Positions 16,248 through 24,720 of a DNA stretch of 64,000 nt are shown piece after piece. Position 1 is the first letter of the stretch. Every line of letters begins with the position of its first letter. The notes beneath the pieces are model-generated. The model was not told the DNA's origin, searched no databases, and worked only from the letters and a program-made list of their open reading frames with translations. The position numbers and the translations under genes are program-made. Location: assembly GCF_014280435.1 (NCBI RefSeq), contig NZ_CP060388.1, positions 372,001 through 436,000 on the forward strand. The letters run 5' to 3'. The DNA comes from Sphingobium sp. KCTC 72723. Its GTDB lineage: Bacteria; Pseudomonadota; Alphaproteobacteria; Sphingomonadales; Sphingomonadaceae.

Positions 16248-17471
16248 ATGCGGGTGTGTTTGATGATGGGGGCAGCGCTGGTCGCGCTGCTCCACGGGCC
16301 GGTGTCGGCGCAGGCGGTGCCGAAAAAGGTGCAGCAATTGCACCAGAAGATGCTGACGCTCGACAGTCATCTCGATACGCCTGCCTCGCTCGACTTGCCG
16401 GGCTGGTCGATCGACGAGGAACATGGGGTGCATAGCGACTATACCCAGGTCGATTTGCCGCGCATGAAGAAGGGCGGTCTGGATGGCGGCTTCTGGGCGA
16501 TCTATACAGGCCAAGGGCCGCTGACGGTCGAAGGGTTCCGCAAGGCGCGCGATTTCGCGTTGCTGCGCGGCGTGTCGATCCGCGAGATGGTGGCGGCCGA
16601 CCCGGCGAATTTCGCGCTGGCGACAGAGGCTAAGGATGCGGCACCGATCGCGGCGGCGGGCAAGCGGGTCGTCTATATGTCGATCGAGAATGCCTATCCG
16701 CTGGGCGAGGATGTGACGCTGCTCCAGACCTTTTACGACATGGGCGTGCGGGTCGCGGGCTTTGCCCATTTCGCGCATAACCAGTTTGCCGACAGTTCGA
16801 CCGACCCGTCGAAAAAGCCGCGTTTTGGCGGGCTTAGTCCGCTGGGCAAGCTATTGCTCAAGGACATGAACCGGCTGGGCGTGGTGCCTGATGCGTCGCA
16901 TAGCAGCGACCAGGTGCTGGACGATTTGCTGGCGCTGTCCACGACGCCGGTGTTGCTGACCCATTCGGGGTGCAAGGCCGTCTATGACCATCCGCGCAAC
17001 ATTAACGACGCGCATTTGCAGGCGCTGGCGGCCAAGGGCGGCGTCATTCAAATGAACGCCTATGGCGCATATCTTAAAGCCAGCAAGCCCAACCCGGAGC
17101 GGCAGAAGGCGATGGGCGCGCTGTTCGCGTCGATGCGGGAGGGGGCGAAACTGTCGGCGGAAACGCGGGCGCAATTGCTGGCCAAGCGGCAGGAAATCGA
17201 CAGGCTCTATCCCGACACCGACCGGCCGACCTTCGACGATTTCATGGCGCATATGCTCCATGCGTTGAAGGTGGTGGGACCGGACCATGTGGGTATCGGC
17301 GCGGACTGGGACGGCGGCGGCGGCGTGGTGGGCATGGAGGATGTGCTGGACCTGCCCAAGATCACCGATGCGCTGCTCAAGGCCGGTTACAGCGAGGGTG
17401 ATGTGCAGAAAATCTGGTCGGGCAATGTCCTGCGCGTGCTGGCGGCGGCGGAGGCGGGCAAGGCGAAGTGA
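16248..17471 (+). CDS. Secreted membrane-dipeptidase (peptidase M19)
   Basis: A 407-residue zinc hydrolase of the renal dipeptidase family. Residues 1-22 form a signal peptide (MRVCLMMGAALVALLHGPVSA), placing it in the periplasm. Metal ligands are visible: His and Asp in 'LDSHLDTPAS', the bridging Glu in 'MSIENAYPLG', His in 'LLTHSGCKAV' and Asp in 'GIGADWDGGG'. Length is typical. Family members cleave dipeptides, sometimes with D-residues, so a role in peptide scavenging or peptidoglycan turnover is likely. The start has no strong ribosome-binding site; an ATG 15 nt later is an alternative. Confidence 0.9.
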   Translation: MRVCLMMGAALVALLHGPVSAQAVPKKVQQLHQKMLTLDSHLDTPASLDLPGWSIDEEHGVHSDYTQVDLPRMKKGGLDGGFWAIYTGQGPLTVEGFRKARDFALLRGVSIREMVAADPANFALATEAKDAAPIAAAGKRVVYMSIENAYPLGEDVTLLQTFYDMGVRVAGFAHFAHNQFADSSTDPSKKPRFGGLSPLGKLLLKDMNRLGVVPDASHSSDQVLDDLLALSTTPVLLTHSGCKAVYDHPRNINDAHLQALAAKGGVIQMNAYGAYLKASKPNPERQKAMGALFASMREGAKLSAETRAQLLAKRQEIDRLYPDTDRPTFDDFMAHMLHALKVVGPDHVGIGADWDGGGGVVGMEDVLDLPKITDALLKAGYSEGDVQKIWSGNVLRVLAAAEAGKAK

Positions 17472-17487
17472 TGTAGCGCCTGCAAGG

Positions 17488-17517
17488 CCATCATCCCGGC
17501 GAAGGCCGGGATGATGG
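17488..17517. terminator. Bidirectional hairpin between convergent genes
   Basis: A perfect 13-bp stem CCATCATCCCGGC / GCCGGGATGATGG with a 4-nt loop sits in the 55-nt gap between the convergent dipeptidase and 3-hydroxyisobutyrate dehydrogenase genes. Confidence 0.65.
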
Positions 17518-17526
17518 GGGCGGGGT

Positions 17527-18411
17527 TTACTTCCCCTCCAGCATCTCGATCATCAGGGAGAAGTCGCGGCCTGCCTCGCCCTGATTGGCGAGCAGTTGAT
17601 AGAGCGATTCGGCTGCATTGCCCATCGGCACCGATGCGCCGACCAGGGCGGCGGCTTCGGTCGCGAGTTTCAGATCCTTGAGCATCAGGCCGACGGCAAA
17701 GCCGCCCTGATAGCCATTGTCGGATGGCGATTGCGGGCCGACGCCGGGGACGGGGCAATAGCTGGTCATCGACCAGCTCTGGCCCGACGACACGCTGGAG
17801 ATGTCGTAGAAGGTCTGGGGATCTAGGCCCAGTTTCCTGGCCATGGCGAAACTTTCGCAGGTGGCGACCATGGTGGCGCCGAGCAGCATGTTGTTGCAGA
17901 TTTTGGCACCCTGACCATTGCCCGCGCCGCCCGCATGAATGACTGCCTTGCCCATGGCGGACAGGATCGGTTTCGCCTTGGCAAAGGCGGCGTCGGTGCC
18001 GCCGACCATGAAGGTCAGCGTGCCGCCATTGGCCGCTGCAATGCCGCCGGAGACGGGCGCGTCGACCATGTCGAAGCCGCGATCCGTGGCGGCTTCGATC
18101 ACCCGGCGCGCGGTGGCGACGTCGATGGTGGAGCAGTCGAGGAACAAGGCGCCGGGGTTCGCCGCGCCATAGACTTCGCCGGCATAGACGCTTTCGACAT
18201 GCTTGCCCGCCGGCAGCATGGTGACGACCGCATCTGCCCCCGTCGCGGCATCGGCGGCGCTGGTAGCGCGGACGGCACCGTGCGATTCCGCCTTGGCCAG
18301 CGCATCGTCCGACAGGTCGAAGGCGCGAACGGCATAGCCGTTTTTCAGCAGATTGGCGGCCATACCGCCGCCCATATTGCCAAGGCCGATGAAGGCGATC
18401 GTCTGGGTCAT
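17527..18411 (-). CDS. mmsB: 3-hydroxyisobutyrate dehydrogenase
   Basis: A 294-residue NAD-dependent enzyme oxidising 3-hydroxyisobutyrate to methylmalonate semialdehyde in valine breakdown. It has the Rossmann signature 'IAFIGLGNMGGGMAANLLKNGY' at the N-terminus, the substrate loop 'DAPVSGGIAAANGGTLTFMVGG' and the catalytic Lys in 'GAGNGQGAKICNNMLLG'. AGGAG lies 6 nt before the ATG at 18411, which is chosen over an upstream frame to 18450. It is the third gene of a leftward valine operon after the acyl-CoA dehydrogenase and HIBYL-CoA hydrolase genes. mmsA is not in the window. Confidence 0.93.
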   Translation of the reverse strand: MTQTIAFIGLGNMGGGMAANLLKNGYAVRAFDLSDDALAKAESHGAVRATSAADAATGADAVVTMLPAGKHVESVYAGEVYGAANPGALFLDCSTIDVATARRVIEAATDRGFDMVDAPVSGGIAAANGGTLTFMVGGTDAAFAKAKPILSAMGKAVIHAGGAGNGQGAKICNNMLLGATMVATCESFAMARKLGLDPQTFYDISSVSSGQSWSMTSYCPVPGVGPQSPSDNGYQGGFAVGLMLKDLKLATEAAALVGASVPMGNAAESLYQLLANQGEAGRDFSLMIEMLEGK

Positions 18412-18501
18412 GTCAGGCTCCTGTCTGCGAACATTTCTAACTTCGTCCATATCGGCTATGGAATTTCGATATTATTCAATAAATACAATAACTTATTTAC
18501 A

Positions 18502-19581
18502 TTATTCCACGCCGGGCAAAGGCTTCCACTGCCGGTCGGCGGGGAGCGGGGCGAAGATCGCGTCGATGATGGCGTCATCCACCTGTTCCAGCGTGGCCGG
18601 GGTCCAGCGTGGGGCATTATCCTTGTCGAAGATCACGGCGCGCACGCCCTCGACAAAATCGGGGCGGCGGATGATGGCGCAGGCGAGGCCATATTCCATC
18701 GTCATATTGGCGGCGAAATCCGGCTTGGCTGCGCCCTCGACCAGTTGGCGCAGCGCGACCTTGATCGTCTGGGGCGATTTGGTGGCCAGCGTCGCCCGTT
18801 GCGTGTCCGCCCATGCGCTGCCGTCGGCGGTGAGCGCGGCGACGATGTCCTCTGCCCGGTCCGACGCGAACAGGCGATCGATGTCGGCGCGGTTGTCGGC
18901 CAGTTTCGAGGGCGGGGGCGTTTGCGCTGCGCTGTCGAGGATGGCGGCGATGCTGGCGGGGTCAGCGATGATGCGCGCCTTGACGGCGTCGAGCGTATCC
19001 GACGGCATATAATGGGTGGCGATGCCGATGGTAGTGCAATCCGCCCCGTCGATCCGCGCGCCGGTGGTCGCCAACCATGCGCCGACCCGGCCGGGCAGGC
19101 GCGACAGGAACCAGCCGCCGCCCACGTCGGGGAACAGGCCGATGCCGGTTTCGGGCATGGCGAAGGTCGTGCGTTCGGTCGCGACGCGATAGCGGGCGGG
19201 GAGCGAGAGGCCCACGCCGCCGCCCATGACGATGCCGTCGATGAAGGCGACGATCGGTTTGTCATAGACGAACAGCAGGTGGTTCATCTGATATTCGAGA
19301 TGGAAGAAGCGTTCCGCCTCCACGCAGTCGGCCTTCGCACTGTTGGCGATCAGCGCGATGTCGCCACCCGCGCAGAAGCCGCGCGAAAGTTTGGGGTCGC
19401 CGTCTGCCGCAGGGAGATGGTCGATCATGACCGCGAGGACCGCATCGTCGTTGCGCCATGCCAGCAGCGCCGCGTTGATCGCTTCGCACATGTCGGGGGT
19501 CAGGGCATGGATCGCCCTTGGCCGGTTCAGGCGGATGCGGCCGATAGCGTTTTCGATGAAGGTCAGGACTTGGTCGGTCAT
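18502..19581 (-). CDS. 3-hydroxyisobutyryl-CoA hydrolase
   Basis: A 359-residue crotonase-superfamily thioesterase that releases 3-hydroxyisobutyrate from its CoA ester in valine catabolism. The signature 'SRGFCAGGDIALIA' and the second oxyanion segment 'FIDGIVMGGGVGLSLPARYRVATERT' with 'MPETGIGLFPDVGGGWFLSRL' are diagnostic of HIBCH rather than plain hydratases, as is the length. GGAG lies 7 nt before the ATG at 19581; the TTG at 19593 is rejected. It lies between the acyl-CoA dehydrogenase and mmsB genes, which supports the assignment. Confidence 0.92.
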   Translation of the reverse strand: MTDQVLTFIENAIGRIRLNRPRAIHALTPDMCEAINAALLAWRNDDAVLAVMIDHLPAADGDPKLSRGFCAGGDIALIANSAKADCVEAERFFHLEYQMNHLLFVYDKPIVAFIDGIVMGGGVGLSLPARYRVATERTTFAMPETGIGLFPDVGGGWFLSRLPGRVGAWLATTGARIDGADCTTIGIATHYMPSDTLDAVKARIIADPASIAAILDSAAQTPPPSKLADNRADIDRLFASDRAEDIVAALTADGSAWADTQRATLATKSPQTIKVALRQLVEGAAKPDFAANMTMEYGLACAIIRRPDFVEGVRAVIFDKDNAPRWTPATLEQVDDAIIDAIFAPLPADRQWKPLPGVE

Positions 19582-19688
19582 TCGATTCTCCAAGGGGCGC
19601 GTTGCGCGTTCCCCCTCTCCCAGCTGCGACTAGGCAGCGCGCTGCCAAGTCTTCGCAACCCTCTCCCCAAAGGGGCGAGGGGCGTTGT

Positions 19689-20831
19689 TCAATCCCGCAG
19701 CATATCGCGGGCTACGATCATGCGCATGACCTGGTTTGTGCCTTCCAGAATGGAATGGACGCGCAGGTCGCGCCAGAGGCGTTCGATGGGATAGTCCATC
19801 AGATAGCCATAGCCGCCATGCAGTTGCAGCGCGCGGTCGGCGATGGACGATCCGGTGTCGGTGGCGAAACGCTTGGCCATGGCGGCAAAGCGCGTCTTGT
19901 CGGGCGCGTTGTCGCTCACCTTGACGGCGGCGGCGTAGAGCAGCGTGCGGGCGGCCTCCAATTCGGTCGCCATGTCGGCGAGGGTGAATTGGGTGTTCTG
20001 AAATTCGGCGATAGCCTTGCCGAATTGCTGGCGATCCTTGGTGTAGCGCACCGCTTCGTCGAGGCAGCGCTGCGCCCCGCCCAGCGAACAGGCGCCGATG
20101 TTGAGGCGTCCCCCGTCGAGGCCAGCCATGGCGATGGCAAAGCCCTGTCCTTCCGCACCGACGCGATTGGCGACCGGCACGCGCACGCCGTCGAAATTGA
20201 CCTGCGCGGTGGGTTGGCTGTGCCAGCCGAGCTTACGTTCCTGCGCGCCGAAGCTGACGCCCGGCATATCCTTGTCGATGACGAGGCAGGTGATGCCCTT
20301 CGGCCCGTCCTCGCCCGTGCGGACCATGACGACGTAAACTTCGTTTTCGCCGCCGCCGGAGATGAATTGTTTGGAGCCGGTGACGACATAATGGTCGCCG
20401 TCGCGCACTGCCCTGGTCTTGATTGCCGCCGCGTCCGACCCTGCGCCCGCTTCGGTCAGGCAGTAACTGGCCATGCGGGTCATGGGGATGAGGTCGGGGA
20501 GATAGGCGTCCTTGACGCTCTGATCGCCGAAACGGTCGATCATCCATGCGCCCATATTGTGGATGGAAATGAAGGCGCTGGTCGATGGGCAGCCATGCGC
20601 CATCGCTTCCATGATGAGCGCGGATTCGAGGCGGCCAAGGCCGATGCCGCCGGATTCTTCCGACACATAGATGCCGCCAAAGCCCAGTTCCGCCGCCGCG
20701 CGGATCGTGTCGCGCGGGAAGATATGATGTTCGTCCCATTGCGCCGCGTGCGGGGTGATCGCGTCGGCCGTGAAGCGGCGCGCCAGTTCCTGAATTTCGC
20801 GCTGGTCGTCTGTCAGGTCGAACTGGGTCAT
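19689..20831 (-). CDS. Acyl-CoA dehydrogenase, probably isobutyryl-CoA type
   Basis: A 380-residue FAD-dependent dehydrogenase. The family signatures 'YCLTEAGAGSDAAAIKTRAV' and 'LQLHGGYGYLMDYPIERLWRD' are present, with the catalytic Glu in 'SILEGTNQVMRM'. GAGGAG precedes the ATG at 20831. The frame extends upstream to 21284 but that part is Pro/Ala-rich and antisense to the LysR gene. Context with HIBYL-CoA hydrolase and mmsB points to isobutyryl-CoA as substrate; 2-methyl-branched substrates are possible. First gene of the valine operon, facing a divergent LysR regulator. Confidence 0.92.
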   Translation of the reverse strand: MTQFDLTDDQREIQELARRFTADAITPHAAQWDEHHIFPRDTIRAAAELGFGGIYVSEESGGIGLGRLESALIMEAMAHGCPSTSAFISIHNMGAWMIDRFGDQSVKDAYLPDLIPMTRMASYCLTEAGAGSDAAAIKTRAVRDGDHYVVTGSKQFISGGGENEVYVVMVRTGEDGPKGITCLVIDKDMPGVSFGAQERKLGWHSQPTAQVNFDGVRVPVANRVGAEGQGFAIAMAGLDGGRLNIGACSLGGAQRCLDEAVRYTKDRQQFGKAIAEFQNTQFTLADMATELEAARTLLYAAAVKVSDNAPDKTRFAAMAKRFATDTGSSIADRALQLHGGYGYLMDYPIERLWRDLRVHSILEGTNQVMRMIVARDMLRD

Positions 20832-20880
20832 CGCTCTCCTCTCGCCCCGCTGGCCGGGTGTCGTGGAGCCTATTAGCGGG

Positions 20881-20936
20881 CTTGCGATATTGCAAGCAAT
20901 GGGGGAGTAACGCATCACTATGCTGCAATAATGCAG
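20881..20936. promoter_or_regulatory. Candidate LysR operator pair
   Basis: Two perfect palindromes lie in the 128-nt divergent gap: CTTGC-N6-GCAAG (20881-20896) and CTGCA-ATAA-TGCAG (20923-20936), 26 nt apart. The first contains TTGC-N6-GCAA, a T-N11-A type LysR box. They are well placed for the adjacent LysR protein to control itself and the valine operon. Confidence 0.6.
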
Positions 20937-20959
20937 GGGCGATGGGAGTGGTGCAGGGC

Positions 20960-21862
20960 ATGTTCGATTGGGACGACCTGCGGGTATTTCTGGCGGTGGC
21001 GCGGGCGCGGCGGGTGGCCCCTGCGGCCCGTGCGCTGGGGATCGACGCGACGACGATTGCGCGGCGGCTGGTGCGGCTGGAAAAGGCGCTGGACGCTGAA
21101 TTGTTCGAAATGGGGGCGGGGGAACGCAGCCTGACGGCGCGGGGGCAGGAGTTGCTGGTCCATGCCGAAACCGCCGAAAGCGCCGCGCTCGCCGCGCTGG
21201 AGGATATGGGCGGGCAGGGGCGTTCGCTGGCCGGGCAGGTGCGGCTGTCGGTGGCTGAAGGGTTCGGCACCTGGGTGCTGGCACCGGGCATGGCCGATTT
21301 CAACCGGCGGCATCCGGGCATCAGGCTGGACCTGATTACCGCGTCCGGCTTTCTCAATCCATCCAAGCGCGAAGCGGACATGGCGGTGATGCTGGCGCGG
21401 CCGCAGCGCGGGCGGCTGACGGTGCGGCGGCTGGGCGATTATCGGCTGCATCTTTATGCCGCGCCCGATTATCTGGCGCGGGCGGGGCGACCCGATGCGC
21501 CAGCGGACCTGCGCGGCCATACGCTGATCGGCTATGTGCCAGAGTTCATCTTTTCGCCCGAACTGGATTATCTGGACGAAGTGGAGACGGGGCTGGAAGC
21601 GACGCTGCGGTCGACCAGCATCATCATGCAGCAACGCATGATCGCGGAAGGGGCGGGGATCGGCGTGCTGCCCGATTTCATCGCGCGGCGTGATTCGCGG
21701 CTGGTGCCGTTGATGGCCGACCGGATCGAGATCATCCGCAGTTTCTGGCTGGTGATGCATGGCGACCTGCGCAAACTGGCGCGGATCGGGGCTGTAGCCG
21801 ACTGGTTGCAGGAAAGGATCGACATATTAAAGGCAATCGACGCGGCCCCCGGAGCGCGTTAA
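20960..21862 (+). CDS. LysR-family transcriptional regulator
   Basis: A 300-residue regulator. The N-terminal winged helix-turn-helix is clear: 'WDDLRVFLAVARARRVAPAARALGIDATTIARRLVRLEKAL'. A type-2 periplasmic-binding-like effector domain follows (from 'GQVRLSVAEGFGTWVLAPGMADF'). The ATG at 20960 is taken because the HTH starts immediately after it; an ATG at 20942 is possible. It is divergent from the valine operon and two palindromes lie between them, so it probably regulates that operon in response to a branched-chain intermediate. The inducer is inferred, not shown. Confidence 0.9.
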   Translation: MFDWDDLRVFLAVARARRVAPAARALGIDATTIARRLVRLEKALDAELFEMGAGERSLTARGQELLVHAETAESAALAALEDMGGQGRSLAGQVRLSVAEGFGTWVLAPGMADFNRRHPGIRLDLITASGFLNPSKREADMAVMLARPQRGRLTVRRLGDYRLHLYAAPDYLARAGRPDAPADLRGHTLIGYVPEFIFSPELDYLDEVETGLEATLRSTSIIMQQRMIAEGAGIGVLPDFIARRDSRLVPLMADRIEIIRSFWLVMHGDLRKLARIGAVADWLQERIDILKAIDAAPGAR

Positions 21863-21900
21863 GGGAGTAGGAATGGATAGAGAGCGGTCGCATTTCGCCC

Positions 21901-22530
21901 ATGCAGCATAAGCATAAGCGCAGCAGGGCCATCGCTCTGCCGAACGGTGAATTTCGCGCCCGCGCCACCGAATATCTCGACTTTCTGGCCGCATGGGTCA
22001 AAAAGCCGCGCCAGACCGCGTCGGTCGTGCCGTCCAGCCGCTATCTGGCGCGATTGATGGTGGCGCAGGTCGATCCCGCCGATGGCCGTGTGCTGGAACT
22101 GGGCGGGGGAACGGGCGTGTTTACCCGCGCCATCCTGCAAACCGGGTTGCCGCCCGAAAAGCTGGAAGTGGTGGAAATCAACCCCGCCTTTGCGCGTGGG
22201 TTGCGGCGGCATTTCCCCCATGTGTCGGTGCTGGAAACCCCCGCGCAGATCGTGTCGACCGCGACCGCAGGCGAACCGGGCGAATATCAGACGGTGGTGA
22301 GCGGATTGCCGTTGCTGGCGATGGACCGGCATATGCACATGGACATATTGTCCGAATCCTTTCGCATGTTGCAACCGGGTGGCAGCTTCGTGCAGTTCAC
22401 CTATTCGATGCGCCCGCCGGTCAGCCGCGAGGTGATCGACGCGCTGGACCTTGACGTCGTGCGCGCGGGCCAGACGGTGCGCAATTTCCCCCCGGCGACG
22501 GTGTTTCGGTTTTCGCGACGCGGGCAATAG
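21901..22530 (+). CDS. Phospholipid N-methyltransferase-like SAM methyltransferase
   Basis: A 209-residue class I methyltransferase. '[20 protein letters not shown]' is SAM motif I, '[19 protein letters not shown]' carries the acidic residue binding the ribose, and '[12 protein letters not shown]' is motif II. The upstream element '[26 protein letters not shown]' is typical of PmtA-type phosphatidylethanolamine methyltransferases, which make phosphatidylcholine. rRNA dimethylase-like relatives share this fold, so the lipid substrate is probable rather than certain. It stands alone 38 nt after the LysR gene, with a weak start site. Confidence 0.78.
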   Translation: MQHKHKRSRAIALPNGEFRARATEYLDFLAAWVKKPRQTASVVPSSRYLARLMVAQVDPADGRVLELGGGTGVFTRAILQTGLPPEKLEVVEINPAFARGLRRHFPHVSVLETPAQIVSTATAGEPGEYQTVVSGLPLLAMDRHMHMDILSESFRMLQPGGSFVQFTYSMRPPVSREVIDALDLDVVRAGQTVRNFPPATVFRFSRRGQ

Positions 22531-22589
22531 GTTGCGTTTGGCAATCGGCCTCCTATCTTCGCAGGAACGATAAGGGGGCAGAGCCAGCC

Positions 22590-23522
22590 ATGGCAGCTAT
22601 CATCGAAATTACCGGCCTGACCAAACGCTATGCGTCAGGGTTCGAGGCGCTGAAGTGCGTCGACCTGACGATCAACGAGGGCGAGATTTTCGCGCTGCTG
22701 GGGCCGAACGGCGCGGGCAAGACGACGATGATTTCGATCATTTGCGGCATCGCGCGGGCGACCGGCGGCAGCGTGCAGGTGGCCGGGCATGACATATTGC
22801 GCGACTATCGCGGTGCGCGGTCGGCCATCGGGCTGGTGCCGCAGGAATTGTCCACCGACCAGTTCGAGCGGGTGATCGACACGGTGACGTTCAGCCGTGG
22901 CCTGTTCGGCAAACCGCGCAATGACGCGCATATCGAGCGGGTGCTGCGCGACCTGTCGCTGTGGGACAAGCGCAACGCCAAGATATTGGAGCTGTCGGGC
23001 GGCATGAAGCGCCGCGTGATGATCGCCAAGGCGTTGAGCCATGAACCGCGCGTGCTGTTTCTGGACGAGCCGACGGCGGGCGTGGACGTGGAGTTGCGCC
23101 GCGACATGTGGAAGCTGATCGGGCAATTGCGCGAAACCGGGGTCACCATCATCCTGACCACCCATTATATCGAGGAAGCCGAGGAAATGGCCGACCGTGT
23201 GGGGGTGATCAACCGGGGTGAGCTTGTTCTGGTCGAGGACAAGACGGCGTTGATGAAGAAGCTGGGCAAGAAAACGCTGACCATCGTGCTGGCCGACCCG
23301 ATCGATACGGTGCCAGTGGAACTGGCCGAATGGGGCGTGACGCTGAAAAGCGAGGGCCATGAAATTGAGTATATTTTCGATACGCAGGCCGAACGGACCG
23401 GCGTGTCGTCGCTGCTGCGCAAGCTGGGCGACATGGGGATCGGTTACAAGGATCTGAACACGGCGCAGAGCAGCCTGGAGGATATTTTCGTGAGCCTGGT
23501 GCATGAGGAGAAGGCGGCATGA
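22590..23522 (+). CDS. ABC-2 type transporter ATP-binding protein
   Basis: A 310-residue ATPase subunit of a drug/lipid-type exporter. Walker A 'GPNGAGKTT', the signature 'LSGGMKRR', Walker B '[13 protein letters not shown]' and the switch His in '[13 protein letters not shown]' are all intact. A ~90-residue C-terminal domain follows the NBD, as in YadG/DrrA relatives. The stop overlaps the permease start (ATGA), so the two subunits are made together. The exported substrate is unknown. Confidence 0.93.
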   Translation: MAAIIEITGLTKRYASGFEALKCVDLTINEGEIFALLGPNGAGKTTMISIICGIARATGGSVQVAGHDILRDYRGARSAIGLVPQELSTDQFERVIDTVTFSRGLFGKPRNDAHIERVLRDLSLWDKRNAKILELSGGMKRRVMIAKALSHEPRVLFLDEPTAGVDVELRRDMWKLIGQLRETGVTIILTTHYIEEAEEMADRVGVINRGELVLVEDKTALMKKLGKKTLTIVLADPIDTVPVELAEWGVTLKSEGHEIEYIFDTQAERTGVSSLLRKLGDMGIGYKDLNTAQSSLEDIFVSLVHEEKAA

Positions 23523-24289
23523 GCCTGCAAAATCTGCGCGCCATCGCGGCGATCTATAAGTTCGAACTGCACCGTTTCCGCCGCACCTGGCTGACCGGGT
23601 TGCTGGTGCCGGTCATTACCACGTCGCTCTATTTCGTCGTGTTCGGCGGGGCGATCGGGTCGCGGATGACGGAGGTGGACGGCATTGCCTATGCCGCGTT
23701 CATCGTGCCGGGCCTGATCATGATGGCGATGTTCACCGAAAGCATCTTCAACGCCAGTTTCGGCATTTATATGCCCAAATTCACTGGCACCATCTATGAA
23801 CTGCTGTCTGCGCCAGTGTCCGCCACCGAAACGATCATTGCCTATGTCGGCGCGGCGGCGACCAAGTCGCTGATCGTGGGGAGCATCATATTCCTGACCG
23901 CGCATCTGTTCGTCGATGTGCCGATCGCCCATCCCTTTGCGATGTTCGGCTTCATGGTGCTGATCGCGATCAGTTTCTGCCTGTTCGGCTTCATCCTGGG
24001 GGTGTGGGCGCAAAGTTTCGAGCAGTTGCAGGTCATTCCGCTGCTGCTGATCATGCCGATGACGTTTTTGGGCGGGGCATTTTATTCGGTCAAGATGCTG
24101 GCCGAACCATGGCAGACGATCACCTTGTTCAATCCGATCGTCTACCTGATTTCCGGCTTCCGCTGGACCTTCTTTGGCCGGGGCGATGTGGGAATCGAGT
24201 TCAGCCTGATCTTCGTCGCGGCGATGATGGCCGTTTGCATCGCCATCATCGGGTGGATGTTCCGGACGGGCTATCGTTTGAAGAAGTGA
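23519..24289 (+). CDS. ABC-2 type transporter permease
   Basis: A 256-residue inner-membrane permease with six predicted transmembrane helices and the ABC-2 motif '[21 protein letters not shown]' near the C-terminus. It resembles YadH/DrrB permeases and partners the ATPase encoded just upstream with a 4-nt overlap. Two such subunits and two ATPases would form the exporter. Substrate not evident. Confidence 0.92.
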   Translation: MSLQNLRAIAAIYKFELHRFRRTWLTGLLVPVITTSLYFVVFGGAIGSRMTEVDGIAYAAFIVPGLIMMAMFTESIFNASFGIYMPKFTGTIYELLSAPVSATETIIAYVGAAATKSLIVGSIIFLTAHLFVDVPIAHPFAMFGFMVLIAISFCLFGFILGVWAQSFEQLQVIPLLLIMPMTFLGGAFYSVKMLAEPWQTITLFNPIVYLISGFRWTFFGRGDVGIEFSLIFVAAMMAVCIAIIGWMFRTGYRLKK

Positions 24290-24297
24290 TGCCGGGC

Positions 24298-24318
24298 GGG
24301 GAGCGAGGGTCGCTCCCC
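24298..24318. terminator. Hairpin between convergent genes
   Basis: GGGAGCGA..TCGCTCCC (24299-24317) lies in the 36-nt gap between the ABC permease and the convergent small gene. Strong stem, no T tract. Confidence 0.5.
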
Positions 24319-24325
24319 CGAAGGA

Positions 24326-24646
24326 TCAGGCAGCCGCGCTTTCGGGCGCGACGGCGAACAGAGTGACGCCCTTATATTTGTCGTCATTCTGGTCATACAG
24401 GCCATGCATCGCCTCGAACGGGTCGTCGGTCACGACCAGGTCGGACAGGCCCACCAGCTTGAACGTGCCGAGTTTCAATTCGCGCGGCGGGCGACCGTCG
24501 CGGTCCACGGTCACGGCGTCGATGAACATCTCGTCATGGCGCGTGTAGAGGATGTGGGGTGCCAGGGTGACGACCATTTTATTATAGGTCACCTTGAGGC
24601 ACTTCTGGAGCGCGATCGCTTCAAAAATCTCGGTCGGGGCTTGCAT
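24326..24646 (-). CDS. Hypothetical protein with WYL-like pattern
   Basis: A 106-residue soluble protein. The pattern 'IFEAIALQKCLKVTYNKMVVTLAPHILY...DAVTVDRDGRPPRELKLGTFKLVGLSDLVVTD' resembles a stand-alone WYL-type SH3-like beta-barrel: a helix, a hydrophobic 'V.Y', a 'PH.L' turn and a final 'L..L..L' strand. No DNA-binding domain is attached. The assignment is pattern-based only. It is convergent with the ABC exporter and starts close to the MATE gene end; function unknown. Confidence 0.65.
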   Translation of the reverse strand: MQAPTEIFEAIALQKCLKVTYNKMVVTLAPHILYTRHDEMFIDAVTVDRDGRPPRELKLGTFKLVGLSDLVVTDDPFEAMHGLYDQNDDKYKGVTLFAVAPESAAA

Positions 24647-24720
24647 AATGTCTGCTCCATGACCGATTTTGCTGATTCTTTCAATTGCTTTGTGCGCTGC
24701 ACCATTTCCATTCCACGCAA

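Noticed and set aside
17935..19794. A 619-codon plus-strand open frame
   Set aside because: It runs antisense across mmsB and the HIBYL-CoA hydrolase gene and has shadow-type composition.
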